Shown here piece after piece: positions 8,171 to 15,938 of a stretch of DNA of 64,000 nt; position 1 is the first letter of the stretch, and every line of letters starts with the position of its first letter. The translations under genes were made by a program, and so were the position numbers. The DNA lies in assembly GCA_020060215.1 (NCBI GenBank), contig JAGVAP010000033.1, positions 17,798 through 81,797 of the forward strand. The letters are read 5' to 3'. This DNA comes from Deltaproteobacteria bacterium. GTDB lineage: Bacteria; Desulfobacterota; DSM-4660; Desulfatiglandales; HGW-15. Under the pieces are notes generated by a model. It had not been told where the DNA came from, did not search any database, and saw nothing but the letters and a program-made list of their open reading frames with translations.

Positions 8171-9624
8171 GCTTAGGACACGCAGTCCGGGCGACTGCAA
8201 GACTCCTCAACGCCTCCATCATGTCCGGCTTGGTCCCGTTGAAGAAGATGGAAGAGAAAAAGCGTCATCAGATTCCCAACCAGGTGACCGAGGTCATCCT
8301 TGAGAGCATCTCGGACGGCGTATTCACGGTAGATCATGAGTGGCGCATCACGTCCTTCAACCGCGCCGCCGAGAAGATCACGGGGGTTCCGAGGGATCAG
8401 GCGATCGGGAACTATTGCTGGGAGATCCTGCGCTCCAATATGTGCGAAAAGGACTGCGCCCTCCGGCGCACCATGAAGCACGGAAAATCGCTGATCGACA
8501 CTTCGACCCATATCATTGTAAAGGAGGGCCGCCGCATTCCCGTGGTGGTCTCCACCTCCCTGCTCAAGGGCATGGACGGCATGGTCCTGGGGGGAGTCGA
8601 GACCTTTCGCGATATGAGCCTGGTGGAGGAACTCCGAAAGGAGCTGGAGAGCAGGTTTCAGGTGGGCGACATCATCAGCCGGAATCCGGCCATGCACATG
8701 ATCTTCAGGATCCTCCCCCAGGTGGCGGAGAGCGAGAGCACGGTCCTGATTCAGGGTGAAACCGGCACCGGCAAGGAACTCCTGGCCAGGGCCATTCACG
8801 ATCTGAGTCCCAGGCGGGACCGACCCTTTGTCGCGGTCAACTGCGGCGCATTCCCCGATTCCCTGCTGGAGGCAGAGCTTTTCGGCTACAAGAAAGGCGC
8901 TTTCACCAATGCAACCAGGGACAAGCCAGGGTATTTCGCCGCCGCGGAAGGCGGGACCGTCCTTCTCGATGAAATCGGGGACCTCACCCCCGCTTTTCAG
9001 GTGCGGCTGCTCCGGGTTCTGCAGGACCGCACCTATCAGCCCCTCGGCGCCACGGAACCGGAGAAGGCGAATGTGCGTGTCATCGCCGCCACAAACCGAT
9101 CCCTGACCGAACTGGTGGAGAAGAAGCTTTTCCGACAGGATCTCTTCTACCGGGTGAATGTGGTTCGGCTGGACCTCCCCCCTTTGCGGCAACGCAAGGA
9201 GGACATTCCGATGCTTGTGAAACACTTCATCGGACGGCTCAATCGGCTGCAGGGCAAGGCCGTATCGGGCATCAGCCAGGAGGCCCTTTCGCTCCTCATG
9301 CTCCATGACTTCCCCGGAAACATACGGGAGCTGGAAAATATCATCGAGCACGCGTTCGTCTTATGCCCGGATGGCCGGATCGAACTCCAGTGTCTGCCGG
9401 AAGGGTCGAAGAGTGCGGCGGCGGCAGAGCCTGCGGGCGGGAGGATGGATACCGCCCTCCAGTCCACGGAGATCCGGGTCATTCAGGAGGCCCTTGAGCG
9501 AAACCATTACAATCGGCTCGTCACCGCCCGTGAACTCGGGATGCATAAGAGCACCCTCTTCAGGAAGATCAAGCGCTTCAGGATGGAACTCCCTTACAGC
9601 CGCGGCAGGGCCCGGGAGGGCTAG
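8167..9624 (+). CDS. PAS-AAA+-Fis sigma-54-dependent activator
   Basis: Up to 485 residues. A PAS domain (about 40-150; the Cys-rich SNMCEKDCALRR stretch inside it may bind a metal or cluster) is followed by the AAA+ core: Walker A GETGTGKE, Walker B LLDEIGD, and a C-terminal Fis-type helix-turn-helix (RNHYNRLVTARELGMHKSTLFRKI). The sigma-54-contact loop reads GAFTNA, not GAFTGA. The start is uncertain: a GTG at 8167 overlaps the preceding stop, and ATGs at 8221 and 8248 are alternatives; none has a strong Shine-Dalgarno. It lies behind a sigma-54 promoter, so it may regulate itself and other -24/-12 promoters here. Confidence 0.88.
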   Translation: MSLGHAVRATARLLNASIMSGLVPLKKMEEKKRHQIPNQVTEVILESISDGVFTVDHEWRITSFNRAAEKITGVPRDQAIGNYCWEILRSNMCEKDCALRRTMKHGKSLIDTSTHIIVKEGRRIPVVVSTSLLKGMDGMVLGGVETFRDMSLVEELRKELESRFQVGDIISRNPAMHMIFRILPQVAESESTVLIQGETGTGKELLARAIHDLSPRRDRPFVAVNCGAFPDSLLEAELFGYKKGAFTNATRDKPGYFAAAEGGTVLLDEIGDLTPAFQVRLLRVLQDRTYQPLGATEPEKANVRVIAATNRSLTELVEKKLFRQDLFYRVNVVRLDLPPLRQRKEDIPMLVKHFIGRLNRLQGKAVSGISQEALSLLMLHDFPGNIRELENIIEHAFVLCPDGRIELQCLPEGSKSAAAAEPAGGRMDTALQSTEIRVIQEALERNHYNRLVTARELGMHKSTLFRKIKRFRMELPYSRGRAREG

Positions 9625-9710
9625 TGTGGGTGCGTCCAAGGCTTCTCTACAATTCGTGACGGGCTGACCATGGGCATGGGATGCCGATGGTGGAAATGAA
9701 AGGAGGACAT

Positions 9711-10061
9711 ATGGCGAACTTTCTTTTTGTACTGGGCAAGGGCGACAACGAGGCGGCGACGAGATGCCTTCAATTCGCCAAGATCTCACACTCCAAGGGC
9801 CACCATGTCCATGTCTTCCTCGTCGACGACGGCGTCACCTGGGCGGACAAGACCCGCGACCTCGGCAACAGGACGATCACCGGTGACTGCCCCGGCGACT
9901 ATCTGCCCTACCTGGTCGAAAAGGAAGTACCGATCGGGGTCTGAATTCCCTGCGCCAAGGCTCGTCAGGTGGACGAGTCCAGGTTCTACCCAAACATGGC
10001 GCTTGACGGCGCGCCGCATCTGATCGATCTTGCCGCCGAAGCCAAGGTCTTCCATTTCTAG
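9711..10061 (+). CDS. DsrE-family selenoprotein (UGA = Sec78)
   Basis: The frame starts at an ATG preceded by AGGAGG and would stop at TGA 9942-9944, but the same frame continues with clear DsrE-family sequence (IPCAKARQVDES..., ending AAEAKVFHF) to a TAG at 10059-10061. The UGA falls where relatives carry a cysteine (GVC.PCA), giving a U-x-x-C redox motif (Sec78, Cys81). A perfect hairpin follows the UGA. The full product is 116 residues, normal for DsrE-like sulfurtransferase or sulfur-relay proteins. DsrE-like selenoproteins are known from Deltaproteobacteria. An annotation that stops at the UGA would give a truncated 77-residue protein. Confidence 0.9.
9959..9979 (+). promoter_or_regulatory. 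bSECIS hairpin for the DsrE selenoprotein
   Basis: GGCTCGTC pairs with GACGAGTC plus the next C (one G-U pair) around the loop AGGTG. The loop starts 23 nt after the UGA and has G as its second base, as expected for a bacterial selenocysteine insertion element read by SelB. Confidence 0.8.
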
Positions 10062-10225
10062 TCGGGAGGAAATGGGGGAGTTGCGTCCCCGCGATTCCCC
10101 CGCCTCAGAGGATCGCGAACATGCGACCCTCATTCCGTCCGCCGCTCCCCGACTGCAGTTTCAACCCGGCCTCAACCCACCTACAATACACAAGATTCCC
10201 GGTTCTCGCCCCAGTTCACGATAAT

Positions 10226-10241
10226 CGGCACAGGGATTGCT
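10226..10241 (+). promoter_or_regulatory. Sigma-54 (-24/-12) promoter
   Basis: CGGCAC-AGGGA-TTGCT matches the RpoN consensus except for the first base. It lies 42 bases before the NifX-like gene, so transcription would start near 10253. It is nearly identical to the element at 42821. Confidence 0.7.
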
Positions 10242-10282
10242 GAAGGGGTTGGTAGGAAACGATTGGGCCGAGAAGGATGGTC

Positions 10283-10600
10283 ATGAGGGTGGCGATTACG
10301 ATCTGGGAGAACCGGGTCTCTCCGGTCGCAGATTCCGCCGAAGAGATGCTCTTGCTGGAGGTGGCGGGTGGAACCGTCGTCCGTCGGAGGCATGAGCGCT
10401 TCGATGACGACTCTCCTTTTCATCGGGCCGGGAAACTGGCCGAGCTTTCCGTCAACACGTTCATCTGCGGGGCCATAAGCGACTTTTACAGCGGCCTTAT
10501 CGAAGGCTACGGCATAAGGTTGATTCCTTTTGCCCAGGGTCATGTGGACGAGGTGCTGGACGGTTTCCTGAAAAACGGACGTGTGGATCCGAGGATATGA
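10283..10600 (+). CDS. NifX/NifB-type dinitrogenase cofactor-binding family protein
   Basis: 105 residues forming a single NifX-like domain (MRVAITIWENRVSPVADSA at the start, then VNTFICGAISDFY and an RLIPFAQGHVDEVLDGF tail). In nitrogen fixers this fold carries FeMo-cofactor precursors; stand-alone copies in anaerobes are thought to handle Fe-S or metal clusters. The start is placed at the second ATG (10283), which has AAGGA at better spacing than the one at 10277. It heads a four-gene run, and its stop overlaps the radical SAM start (ATGA). Confidence 0.8.
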   Translation: MRVAITIWENRVSPVADSAEEMLLLEVAGGTVVRRRHERFDDDSPFHRAGKLAELSVNTFICGAISDFYSGLIEGYGIRLIPFAQGHVDEVLDGFLKNGRVDPRI

Positions 10601-11535
10601 TGCGATATCGATACCTGTTCGGACCGGTACCCTCCCGCAGACTGGGGCGGTCCCTGGGCGTGGATTTGACCCCTTTTAAGACGTGCAGCCAGGACTGCGT
10701 CTTCTGCCAGCTCGGACGGACCACGAACAAGACGCTCGACCGCGACGAATATGTCCCGACGGAGAGGGTCATCGAAGAGCTGGACGAATGGTTGAAAATG
10801 GGCGGGACGGCGGAACATATCACCCTTTCGGGTTCCGGAGAGCCCACGCTTCACTCGCGGTTCGGCCAAGTGCTTTTGCACATACGGGCCCATTGCGCGA
10901 TCCCCGCCGTCCTCCTGACCAATGGATCCCTGCTCGACCTTCCTGAGGTGCGGGAAGGGGCCGCCTTCGCCGACATCGTGAAGGTGTCCCTCAGCGCATG
11001 GGACCAACCATCCTACGGCTGGGTGAACCGGCCTCACGAGGGTATCGACTTCAACCGCTTCATTGAAGGGGTGATGGAGTTCCGAGGCGCGTTCAGAGGA
11101 CGGATGTGGATCGAAGTGTTCCTTGTCGCGGGTATGAACACGCTGCCTTCCGATGTGGCCAGGATTGCGGCGCTGGCGGATCTGCTCCGACCGGATCGGA
11201 TCCATCTGAATACGGCCTGCCGCCCGCCGGCAGAGGATTTTACGGCACCCCTTCCCAGAGAGAGGATGGAGTCCCTGTGCCATCTGTTTCAACCCCGGGC
11301 CGAATGCATCGCAGAGTACAAAGCGGTCGGCGGTCGCGACATGCAGGCGGATCAGGACGCGATCTTTTCCATGCTGAGAAGGCGGCCCTGCACCAGCGGG
11401 GAGATTGCCGGCGCTTTCGCCATGCACAGCAACGAGGTCTCCAAATACCTGGGGCGCCTCTTGCGGGAAGGCCGGATCCGCGCCGAACGCACCGGCCACT
11501 CCCTGTACTACCGGGCCGTATCGGAAAAAGGATAA
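10597..11535 (+). CDS. Radical SAM protein with C-terminal winged helix
   Basis: 312 residues. The radical SAM cluster motif C-x3-C-x2-C is at residues 30, 34 and 37 (CSQDCVFC), followed by the glycine-rich SAM site LSGSGEPT. The family resembles COG0731 (wyosine-synthase-like radical SAM enzymes). The last about 65 residues are a winged-helix-like domain (EIAGAFAMHSNEVSKYLGRLLREGRI) that could bind nucleic acid or mediate contacts. Translation is coupled to the NifX-like gene. Its place next to NifX, Mrp and NifU-like genes suggests cofactor or Fe-S biogenesis, but the substrate is unknown. Confidence 0.85.
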   Translation: MMRYRYLFGPVPSRRLGRSLGVDLTPFKTCSQDCVFCQLGRTTNKTLDRDEYVPTERVIEELDEWLKMGGTAEHITLSGSGEPTLHSRFGQVLLHIRAHCAIPAVLLTNGSLLDLPEVREGAAFADIVKVSLSAWDQPSYGWVNRPHEGIDFNRFIEGVMEFRGAFRGRMWIEVFLVAGMNTLPSDVARIAALADLLRPDRIHLNTACRPPAEDFTAPLPRERMESLCHLFQPRAECIAEYKAVGGRDMQADQDAIFSMLRRRPCTSGEIAGAFAMHSNEVSKYLGRLLREGRIRAERTGHSLYYRAVSEKG

Positions 11536-11538
11536 ACG

Positions 11539-12807
11539 ATGCACGAGAAGGAGCGTATCGATATGGGAAAAAAGATGGACGCGATGAGTCAGGATGAGAA
11601 GCACAAGATCCAGGACGCGGAGATCAGGGATACCCTGAGCCATATCGACCACAAGATCCTGGTGATGAGCGGAAAGGGTGGTGTGGGCAAGAGCACGGTG
11701 GCCGCCTATCTGGCGGTGATCCTCTCCGGGCGGGGACTGAAGGTCGGCCTGATGGACATCGACCTCCACGGCCCGAGCATACCGAGGCTGCTGGGATTGA
11801 AAGGATCGATCCAGCCGTCCTTTCACGCGGAAAAGGCGATACCTGTTCACTTCTCCCCAAATCTCCAGGTCATATCCATCGAGTCCCTCCTCGGAGAGAA
11901 CAAGGACGTGGCGACCATATGGAGGGGACCGCTCAAGATCGGGGTGATCCGACAGTTCATCTCCGACATGGAGTGGCCGGCCCTGGACTATCTCGTCGTC
12001 GACTCGCCTCCGGGGACGGGCGATGAACCGCTGACGGTGGCCCAAACGATCCCGGATGCGGAAGCGCTCATCGTGACCACGCCGCAGGAGATATCTCTGG
12101 CCGACGTCCGAAAATCCATTCACTTCTGCCGCCAGGTCCACATGAAGATCCTCGGGATCGTGGAGAACATGAGCGGGATGCTCTGCCCGCACTGCGGAAA
12201 AGAGATCGACCTCTTCGGGACGAGGGGAGGCGAATTCCTCGCCCGCAGGGAGAACCTGGCATTCCTGGGGAAGCTGCCGCTGGAGCCCGAAGTCGTCAGG
12301 CGGGGAGACTCAGGGAGCGTGAGCGGCCTGGGCGGTGACGGGTCCCCGTTCACCAGGGCCTTCAACACCATGGCCGACAAGGTGATCGATCTCACCAGAG
12401 AACGGTCCGTCCTGCGTGAACGAAGGGCCGCTTCGGCGGCAGCAGAACTCCCGAAAACGGGCGATGGGAACAGGGTCGTCTTTGCGGTGCCCTTGGCCGA
12501 AGGCAAGCTCTGCTCACACTTCGGCCATTGTGAGCAGTTCGCCCTGGTCGAGACGGAGGGAGGCAGGATCAGGGGCAAGGTGATGCATACCCCTCCGCCC
12601 CATGAGCCCGGGCTGCTGCCGAAATGGCTGCATGAACTGGGCGCCCAGGTGATCATCGCCGGCGGAATGGGCAGCAGGGCGCAGCAGCTCTTCGTGGAAA
12701 ACGGGATCAAGGTGGTCACCGGTGCACCCATGGATCCACCCGAAGCCCTGGTCAACCAGTACCTCGCAGGGATTCTCGTGACAGGGGCGAACGTGTGTGA
12801 CCACTGA
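11539..12807 (+). CDS. Mrp/NBP35 P-loop ATPase fused to NifX-like domain
   Basis: 422 residues in two parts. Residues about 35-285 are a Mrp/ApbC/NBP35 Fe-S carrier ATPase: deviant Walker A GKGGVGKST (about 45-53), DSPPGTGDE, and the cluster-binding CPHC near residue 215. Residues about 310-422 are a NifX/NifB-type domain (VVFAVPLAEGKLCSHFGHCEQF, then VIIAGGMGSRAQQLF). Mrp proteins carry [4Fe-4S] clusters to apoproteins, and the added domain may hold another metal or cluster. AAAGGA precedes the ATG at 11539. It is in one operon with the NifX and radical SAM genes. Confidence 0.88.
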   Translation: MHEKERIDMGKKMDAMSQDEKHKIQDAEIRDTLSHIDHKILVMSGKGGVGKSTVAAYLAVILSGRGLKVGLMDIDLHGPSIPRLLGLKGSIQPSFHAEKAIPVHFSPNLQVISIESLLGENKDVATIWRGPLKIGVIRQFISDMEWPALDYLVVDSPPGTGDEPLTVAQTIPDAEALIVTTPQEISLADVRKSIHFCRQVHMKILGIVENMSGMLCPHCGKEIDLFGTRGGEFLARRENLAFLGKLPLEPEVVRRGDSGSVSGLGGDGSPFTRAFNTMADKVIDLTRERSVLRERRAASAAAELPKTGDGNRVVFAVPLAEGKLCSHFGHCEQFALVETEGGRIRGKVMHTPPPHEPGLLPKWLHELGAQVIIAGGMGSRAQQLFVENGIKVVTGAPMDPPEALVNQYLAGILVTGANVCDH

Positions 12808-12831
12808 CGTCTCGTATGAAGCTTCATCACC

Positions 12832-12900
12832 TGCAGGAGCAAGCCCCTGGTCGCGACTCATTCGGCTTTGGGAAGATCGCAAGCGGGAGCTTGCTCCTAC
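12832..12900. repeat. REP-like inverted repeat
   Basis: GGAGCAAGC (12836-12844) and GCTTGCTCC (12889-12897) form the arms of a large imperfect hairpin, with TCGCGA- and GATCGC-type subsequences inside. The form recalls REP/BIME elements of other proteobacteria. It sits in the 200-base gap between the Mrp and NifU-like genes. Confidence 0.5.
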
Positions 12901-13010
12901 AACAGAAGACCACGAACCGCAAGAAGCTTCCGGTCGATCAGACCGGCCGCATCAGCTGCAAGCGGCCGGGCTGAACAGCGAGACTGCAGAGAGGGGGTGC
13001 GGGAGAACCG

Positions 13011-13457
13011 ATGGCCGAGGATTTCGACGAGTTTACCAGGGCCCTGCAGAGCCGGATATTTGACGAGACGAAAAAGGCGTACGGCGAAGTCGCTTTCGAG
13101 AGATGGCTGAAGCCCCTTTACATGGGCGGCATGCGGGACCCGGACGGGCACGGCCGCCTCACCGGGACATGCGGCGATCGGATGGAGATATTCCTGAGAT
13201 TCGAGGACGGCAAGGTCAAGGAAGCGACCTTTCAGACCGACGGATGCGGGTCCAGCATGATCTGCGGTTCCTACGCAGCGGAGCTGGCCCATGGGAGGAC
13301 TCCGGAAGAGATTACGGACATCACGGGCGAATTGATCCTGGGGATCCTCGGGGGCCTGCCCGAGGAGGACCGGCACTGCGCGTTTCTCGCGAGTCAGACG
13401 CTGCAGGAGGCCCTTGAAGACCATATGAAGAAACAGCGCAGGCAAGAAAGCAGGTGA
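13011..13457 (+). CDS. IscU/NifU-like Fe-S scaffold protein
   Basis: 148 residues of the NifU N-terminal/IscU fold: GTCGDRMEIFLRFEDG at about 50-65, TDGCGSSMICGSYAAEL at about 77-93, and HCAFLASQTLQEAL at about 124-137, which places the three conserved cluster-binding cysteines. There is a long N-terminal lead of about 40 residues. GGGAGA precedes the ATG. It probably assembles Fe-S clusters for the Mrp carrier just upstream; no cysteine desulfurase gene is present in the window. Confidence 0.85.
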   Translation: MAEDFDEFTRALQSRIFDETKKAYGEVAFERWLKPLYMGGMRDPDGHGRLTGTCGDRMEIFLRFEDGKVKEATFQTDGCGSSMICGSYAAELAHGRTPEEITDITGELILGILGGLPEEDRHCAFLASQTLQEALEDHMKKQRRQESR

Positions 13458-13460
13458 GCG

Positions 13461-13688
13461 ATGCCAAGAGGAGACGGAACCGGCCCCAGGGGCCAGGGGC
13501 CCGGAACGGGCAGGGGGATGGGAAGGGGCGGCGGAGGCGGGGGCAAAGGGCAGGGGGGCGGATTCGGCGCAGGCCCCGGGGGCTACTGCGTCTGCCCGAG
13601 CTGCGGTGAAAAGGCCGCCCATCAGATGGGGAGTCCCTGCTATCAGCAGAGTTGCCCCAAGTGCGGAGCAACCATGACGCGGGGCTAG
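13461..13688 (+). CDS. Small Gly-rich protein with zinc ribbon
   Basis: 75 residues. The first 40 are almost all Gly, Arg, Gln and Pro; the rest is a C-x2-C ... C-x6-C-x2-C zinc-ribbon-like module (CPSCGEKA, CPKCGATM). Such proteins commonly accompany NifX/Mrp genes in anaerobes, with unknown function. It begins 3 bases after the NifU-like stop. Confidence 0.6.
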   Translation: MPRGDGTGPRGQGPGTGRGMGRGGGGGGKGQGGGFGAGPGGYCVCPSCGEKAAHQMGSPCYQQSCPKCGATMTRG

Positions 13689-13741
13689 TGCATCGCGCTC
13701 GAGGTGCGCGCTTGAAAGCGCAAGCAGAAAAAGAGTGGACC

Positions 13742-13972
13742 ATGAAAGCGGAAAGGCGTCCCAGGGACCGGAAGGGAAAGAGGAATCCATTTTGCCCCCA
13801 CTATGCGGTCTGCCTGGACGAGGCGGCGAAGAAGCAGTGGCTGCATCTGGACTGCTCGGGGTGCGATTACCGGTCGAGGCGGGATCTCAGTCCCGACATT
13901 GCGGAATACGCGGGCAGCGATCCCTTCCCGAACTATACGTTGCCCTATGGTATGGATGCCCGATGGGGGTAA
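13742..13972 (+). CDS. Small Cys-rich hypothetical protein
   Basis: 76 residues with cysteines spaced as a possible metal site (CPHYAVC, DCSGCDY). It begins with a basic stretch. No known family is recognised. It ends the NifX-Mrp-NifU run and converges on the archaemetzincin gene, whose stop is 15 bases away. Confidence 0.5.
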   Translation: MKAERRPRDRKGKRNPFCPHYAVCLDEAAKKQWLHLDCSGCDYRSRRDLSPDIAEYAGSDPFPNYTLPYGMDARWG

Positions 13973-13987
13973 CCGAGCCTCAGATCC

Positions 13988-14578
13988 TCACCCGCCCGGT
14001 TCTCCCCCGTGGCCCGGTCGAGGCGGACGCGGCCTTTGGGTCGCATAAGCCATGAACTCGGAGCAGTAAGGGCAGAGGGAGAGGTTTGTCTCGTCCAGAT
14101 CGGAGAGGTTCCCGGAGTAATGCATGAGACAGCGTTTGTCCAAGCAGTGGCCCAAATTGAAGAGATGGCCCAGCTCGTGAACGGCTACCTTGAGGAGCCT
14201 CTCGACCACCTGATCGGGAGAGGCCTGAACCCTGTCGTCTGTCCCATGGAGCCTGTAGAGGGAGGCAAGGGCGAACCTTCCCCCCTCTTGGGCCTCTCCC
14301 AGCACATGGGTGAAAATGGGGATGAAGAGGTCAACGTTCAGAACGCCGATCACCTTATCGAAACGCTCGTCCAAGGGGGTGGAGGCACATGCCTTGAGGA
14401 TCGCGGCCGCATTGTACTGCCCCCGTTTCCGGTCAAAGGCAAAGGCGGGATTCGGGAGGGCGGGGATGATCTCCGCCTCGAGCTCCAGGCGGGTACGGAT
14501 GAAGGCGGCGACACCCCGAAGTGCCGCTTGAGGCACATCGCCGAAGGGGACCACACCGATGAGCGGATGTCTGGTCAT
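13988..14578 (-). CDS. amzA: Archaemetzincin-type zinc metalloprotease
   Basis: 196 residues with the archaemetzincin signature HELGHLFNLGHC followed by C and M in KRCLMHYS, and two later cysteines (LCPYC) that bind a second, structural zinc. The general-base Glu and three His ligands are all present. The family is common in archaea and scattered in bacteria; physiological substrates are unknown. It lies 10 bases after the sigma-54 response regulator and so may belong to the long minus-strand run. Confidence 0.85.
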   Translation of the reverse strand: MTRHPLIGVVPFGDVPQAALRGVAAFIRTRLELEAEIIPALPNPAFAFDRKRGQYNAAAILKACASTPLDERFDKVIGVLNVDLFIPIFTHVLGEAQEGGRFALASLYRLHGTDDRVQASPDQVVERLLKVAVHELGHLFNLGHCLDKRCLMHYSGNLSDLDETNLSLCPYCSEFMAYATQRPRPPRPGHGGEPGG

Positions 14579-14588
14579 CGGGGGATGG

Positions 14589-15938
14589 TCAGGCGGGCCT
14601 TCTCAGCTGGAGCCGATTGATCATCTTGTGCAGACTCACCCGGTTGATTCCCAGGATCCTGGCGGATTCCGTAATGTTCCATCGCTGCTCTTCAAGGACC
14701 TCCTGGATGTAGCTCTTTTCCACCTCCCGGAGACTCCGCCCCCTGCTCTTGAATTCCGCGGGCGGGGGGTTCACAAAGGAGAAGTCCGCGATCTCCAGGG
14801 TCCGGGATTTTGAGAGCACCACCGCCCGCTCGATGGCGTTCTCGAGCTCCCGCACATTCCCGGGCCAGTCGTAGCGCATGAGGAAATCGATCGCCTCGGG
14901 TGTGACCTGGTCCACCTGCTTCTTGGTCTCCCTGCTGTACTTGCTCAGGAAGTGGTCGACCATCAGCGGAATGTCCTCCTTCCTTTTTCGCAGGGGAGGG
15001 ATGTGGATGGTAATGACATTGATGCGATACAGGAAGTCCGCCCTGAACCGGCCTTCTCCAACCTCCTGCAGGAGGTCCCGCCTGGTGGAGGAGAGCAGCC
15101 TGAAGTCCACATCGATCGGTTCCCGATCCCCAACCCTCGTGATCTTTCTCTCCTCCAGGACCCGCAGAAGATCGACCTGCATCTTGGGGCTGATCTCCCC
15201 GATCTCGTCCAGGAACAAGGTCCCTCCGGAAGCGACCTCGATAAACCCCTTGCGTGCCTGGGTGGCGCCTGTGAAGGCGCCCTTCTCATGACCGAAGAGC
15301 TCCGTCTCCAGGAGGGTATCGGGAAGGGCCCCGCAGTTCATGGCGATAAAGGGGCCCTTGGATCGAAGACTCTTGGCGTGAATCGCCTTGGCCACCAGTT
15401 CCTTGCCGGTCCCCGTCTCTCCTGAGATCAGCACCGAGGAGTCGCTTCGGGCCACCTCGGGGATGAGGTCGAACATCTGCCGCATGGCCGGGGATTGGCC
15501 GATGATGTTGTCGAACCGCGTGATATCCTCCAGCAGGCCTTTGACGTACAGGTACTTCGACACCAGCTTCCGGTGATGGGCCACCTTTTCCAGCACCAGG
15601 GAGAGTTGATCGGGCTTGAAGGGCTTCAGGAGGTAGTCGCTCGCCCCCAGCTTCATCGCCGCGACGGAGGACTCGATGGAGCCGTATGCGGTCATGATGA
15701 TGACCGTGGTCCCGGGATAGCTTTCTTTGACCCGCCTCAGCACCTCCAGGCCGTCCATACGGGGCATCTTCATATCCAGGAAGAGGACCTCAAAGGGCCT
15801 CTCCTTCAAGAGCTCCAGGGCCCCCGGACCGGACGATGCCGCTTCCACGACATGGCCGGCCTTCTTGAACCAGTGGAACAGGGACTCACGGACGATCAGC
15901 TCGTCATCGACGATCATAATCCGCAATCGCTCATCCAT
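14589..15938 (-). CDS. NtrC-family sigma-54-dependent response regulator
   Basis: 449 residues: receiver domain (Asp in LFLDMKMP at about 52, Lys in LLKPF), AAA+ core with GETGTGKE, an intact GAFTGA loop, LFLDEIGE, and a C-terminal Fis-type helix-turn-helix ending in ARILGINRVSLHKMINRL. The start at 15938 is chosen for the strong GGAGGGGG upstream. It overlaps the histidine kinase stop by a few bases and is its natural partner. Given the adjacent Hdr operon with a -24/-12 element, it is the best local candidate to activate that operon. Confidence 0.9.
   Translation of the reverse strand: MDERLRIMIVDDELIVRESLFHWFKKAGHVVEAASSGPGALELLKERPFEVLFLDMKMPRMDGLEVLRRVKESYPGTTVIIMTAYGSIESSVAAMKLGASDYLLKPFKPDQLSLVLEKVAHHRKLVSKYLYVKGLLEDITRFDNIIGQSPAMRQMFDLIPEVARSDSSVLISGETGTGKELVAKAIHAKSLRSKGPFIAMNCGALPDTLLETELFGHEKGAFTGATQARKGFIEVASGGTLFLDEIGEISPKMQVDLLRVLEERKITRVGDREPIDVDFRLLSSTRRDLLQEVGEGRFRADFLYRINVITIHIPPLRKRKEDIPLMVDHFLSKYSRETKKQVDQVTPEAIDFLMRYDWPGNVRELENAIERAVVLSKSRTLEIADFSFVNPPPAEFKSRGRSLREVEKSYIQEVLEEQRWNITESARILGINRVSLHKMINRLQLRRPA

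Noticed and set aside
8161..8200. Possible Sec read-through at the TGA ending the MoaD-like gene
   Set aside because: The frame beyond does not continue the family and the protein already has normal length.
10540..12192. 550-codon minus-strand frame over the radical SAM and Mrp genes
   Set aside because: Antisense shadow; the plus strand has intact radical SAM and Walker motifs.
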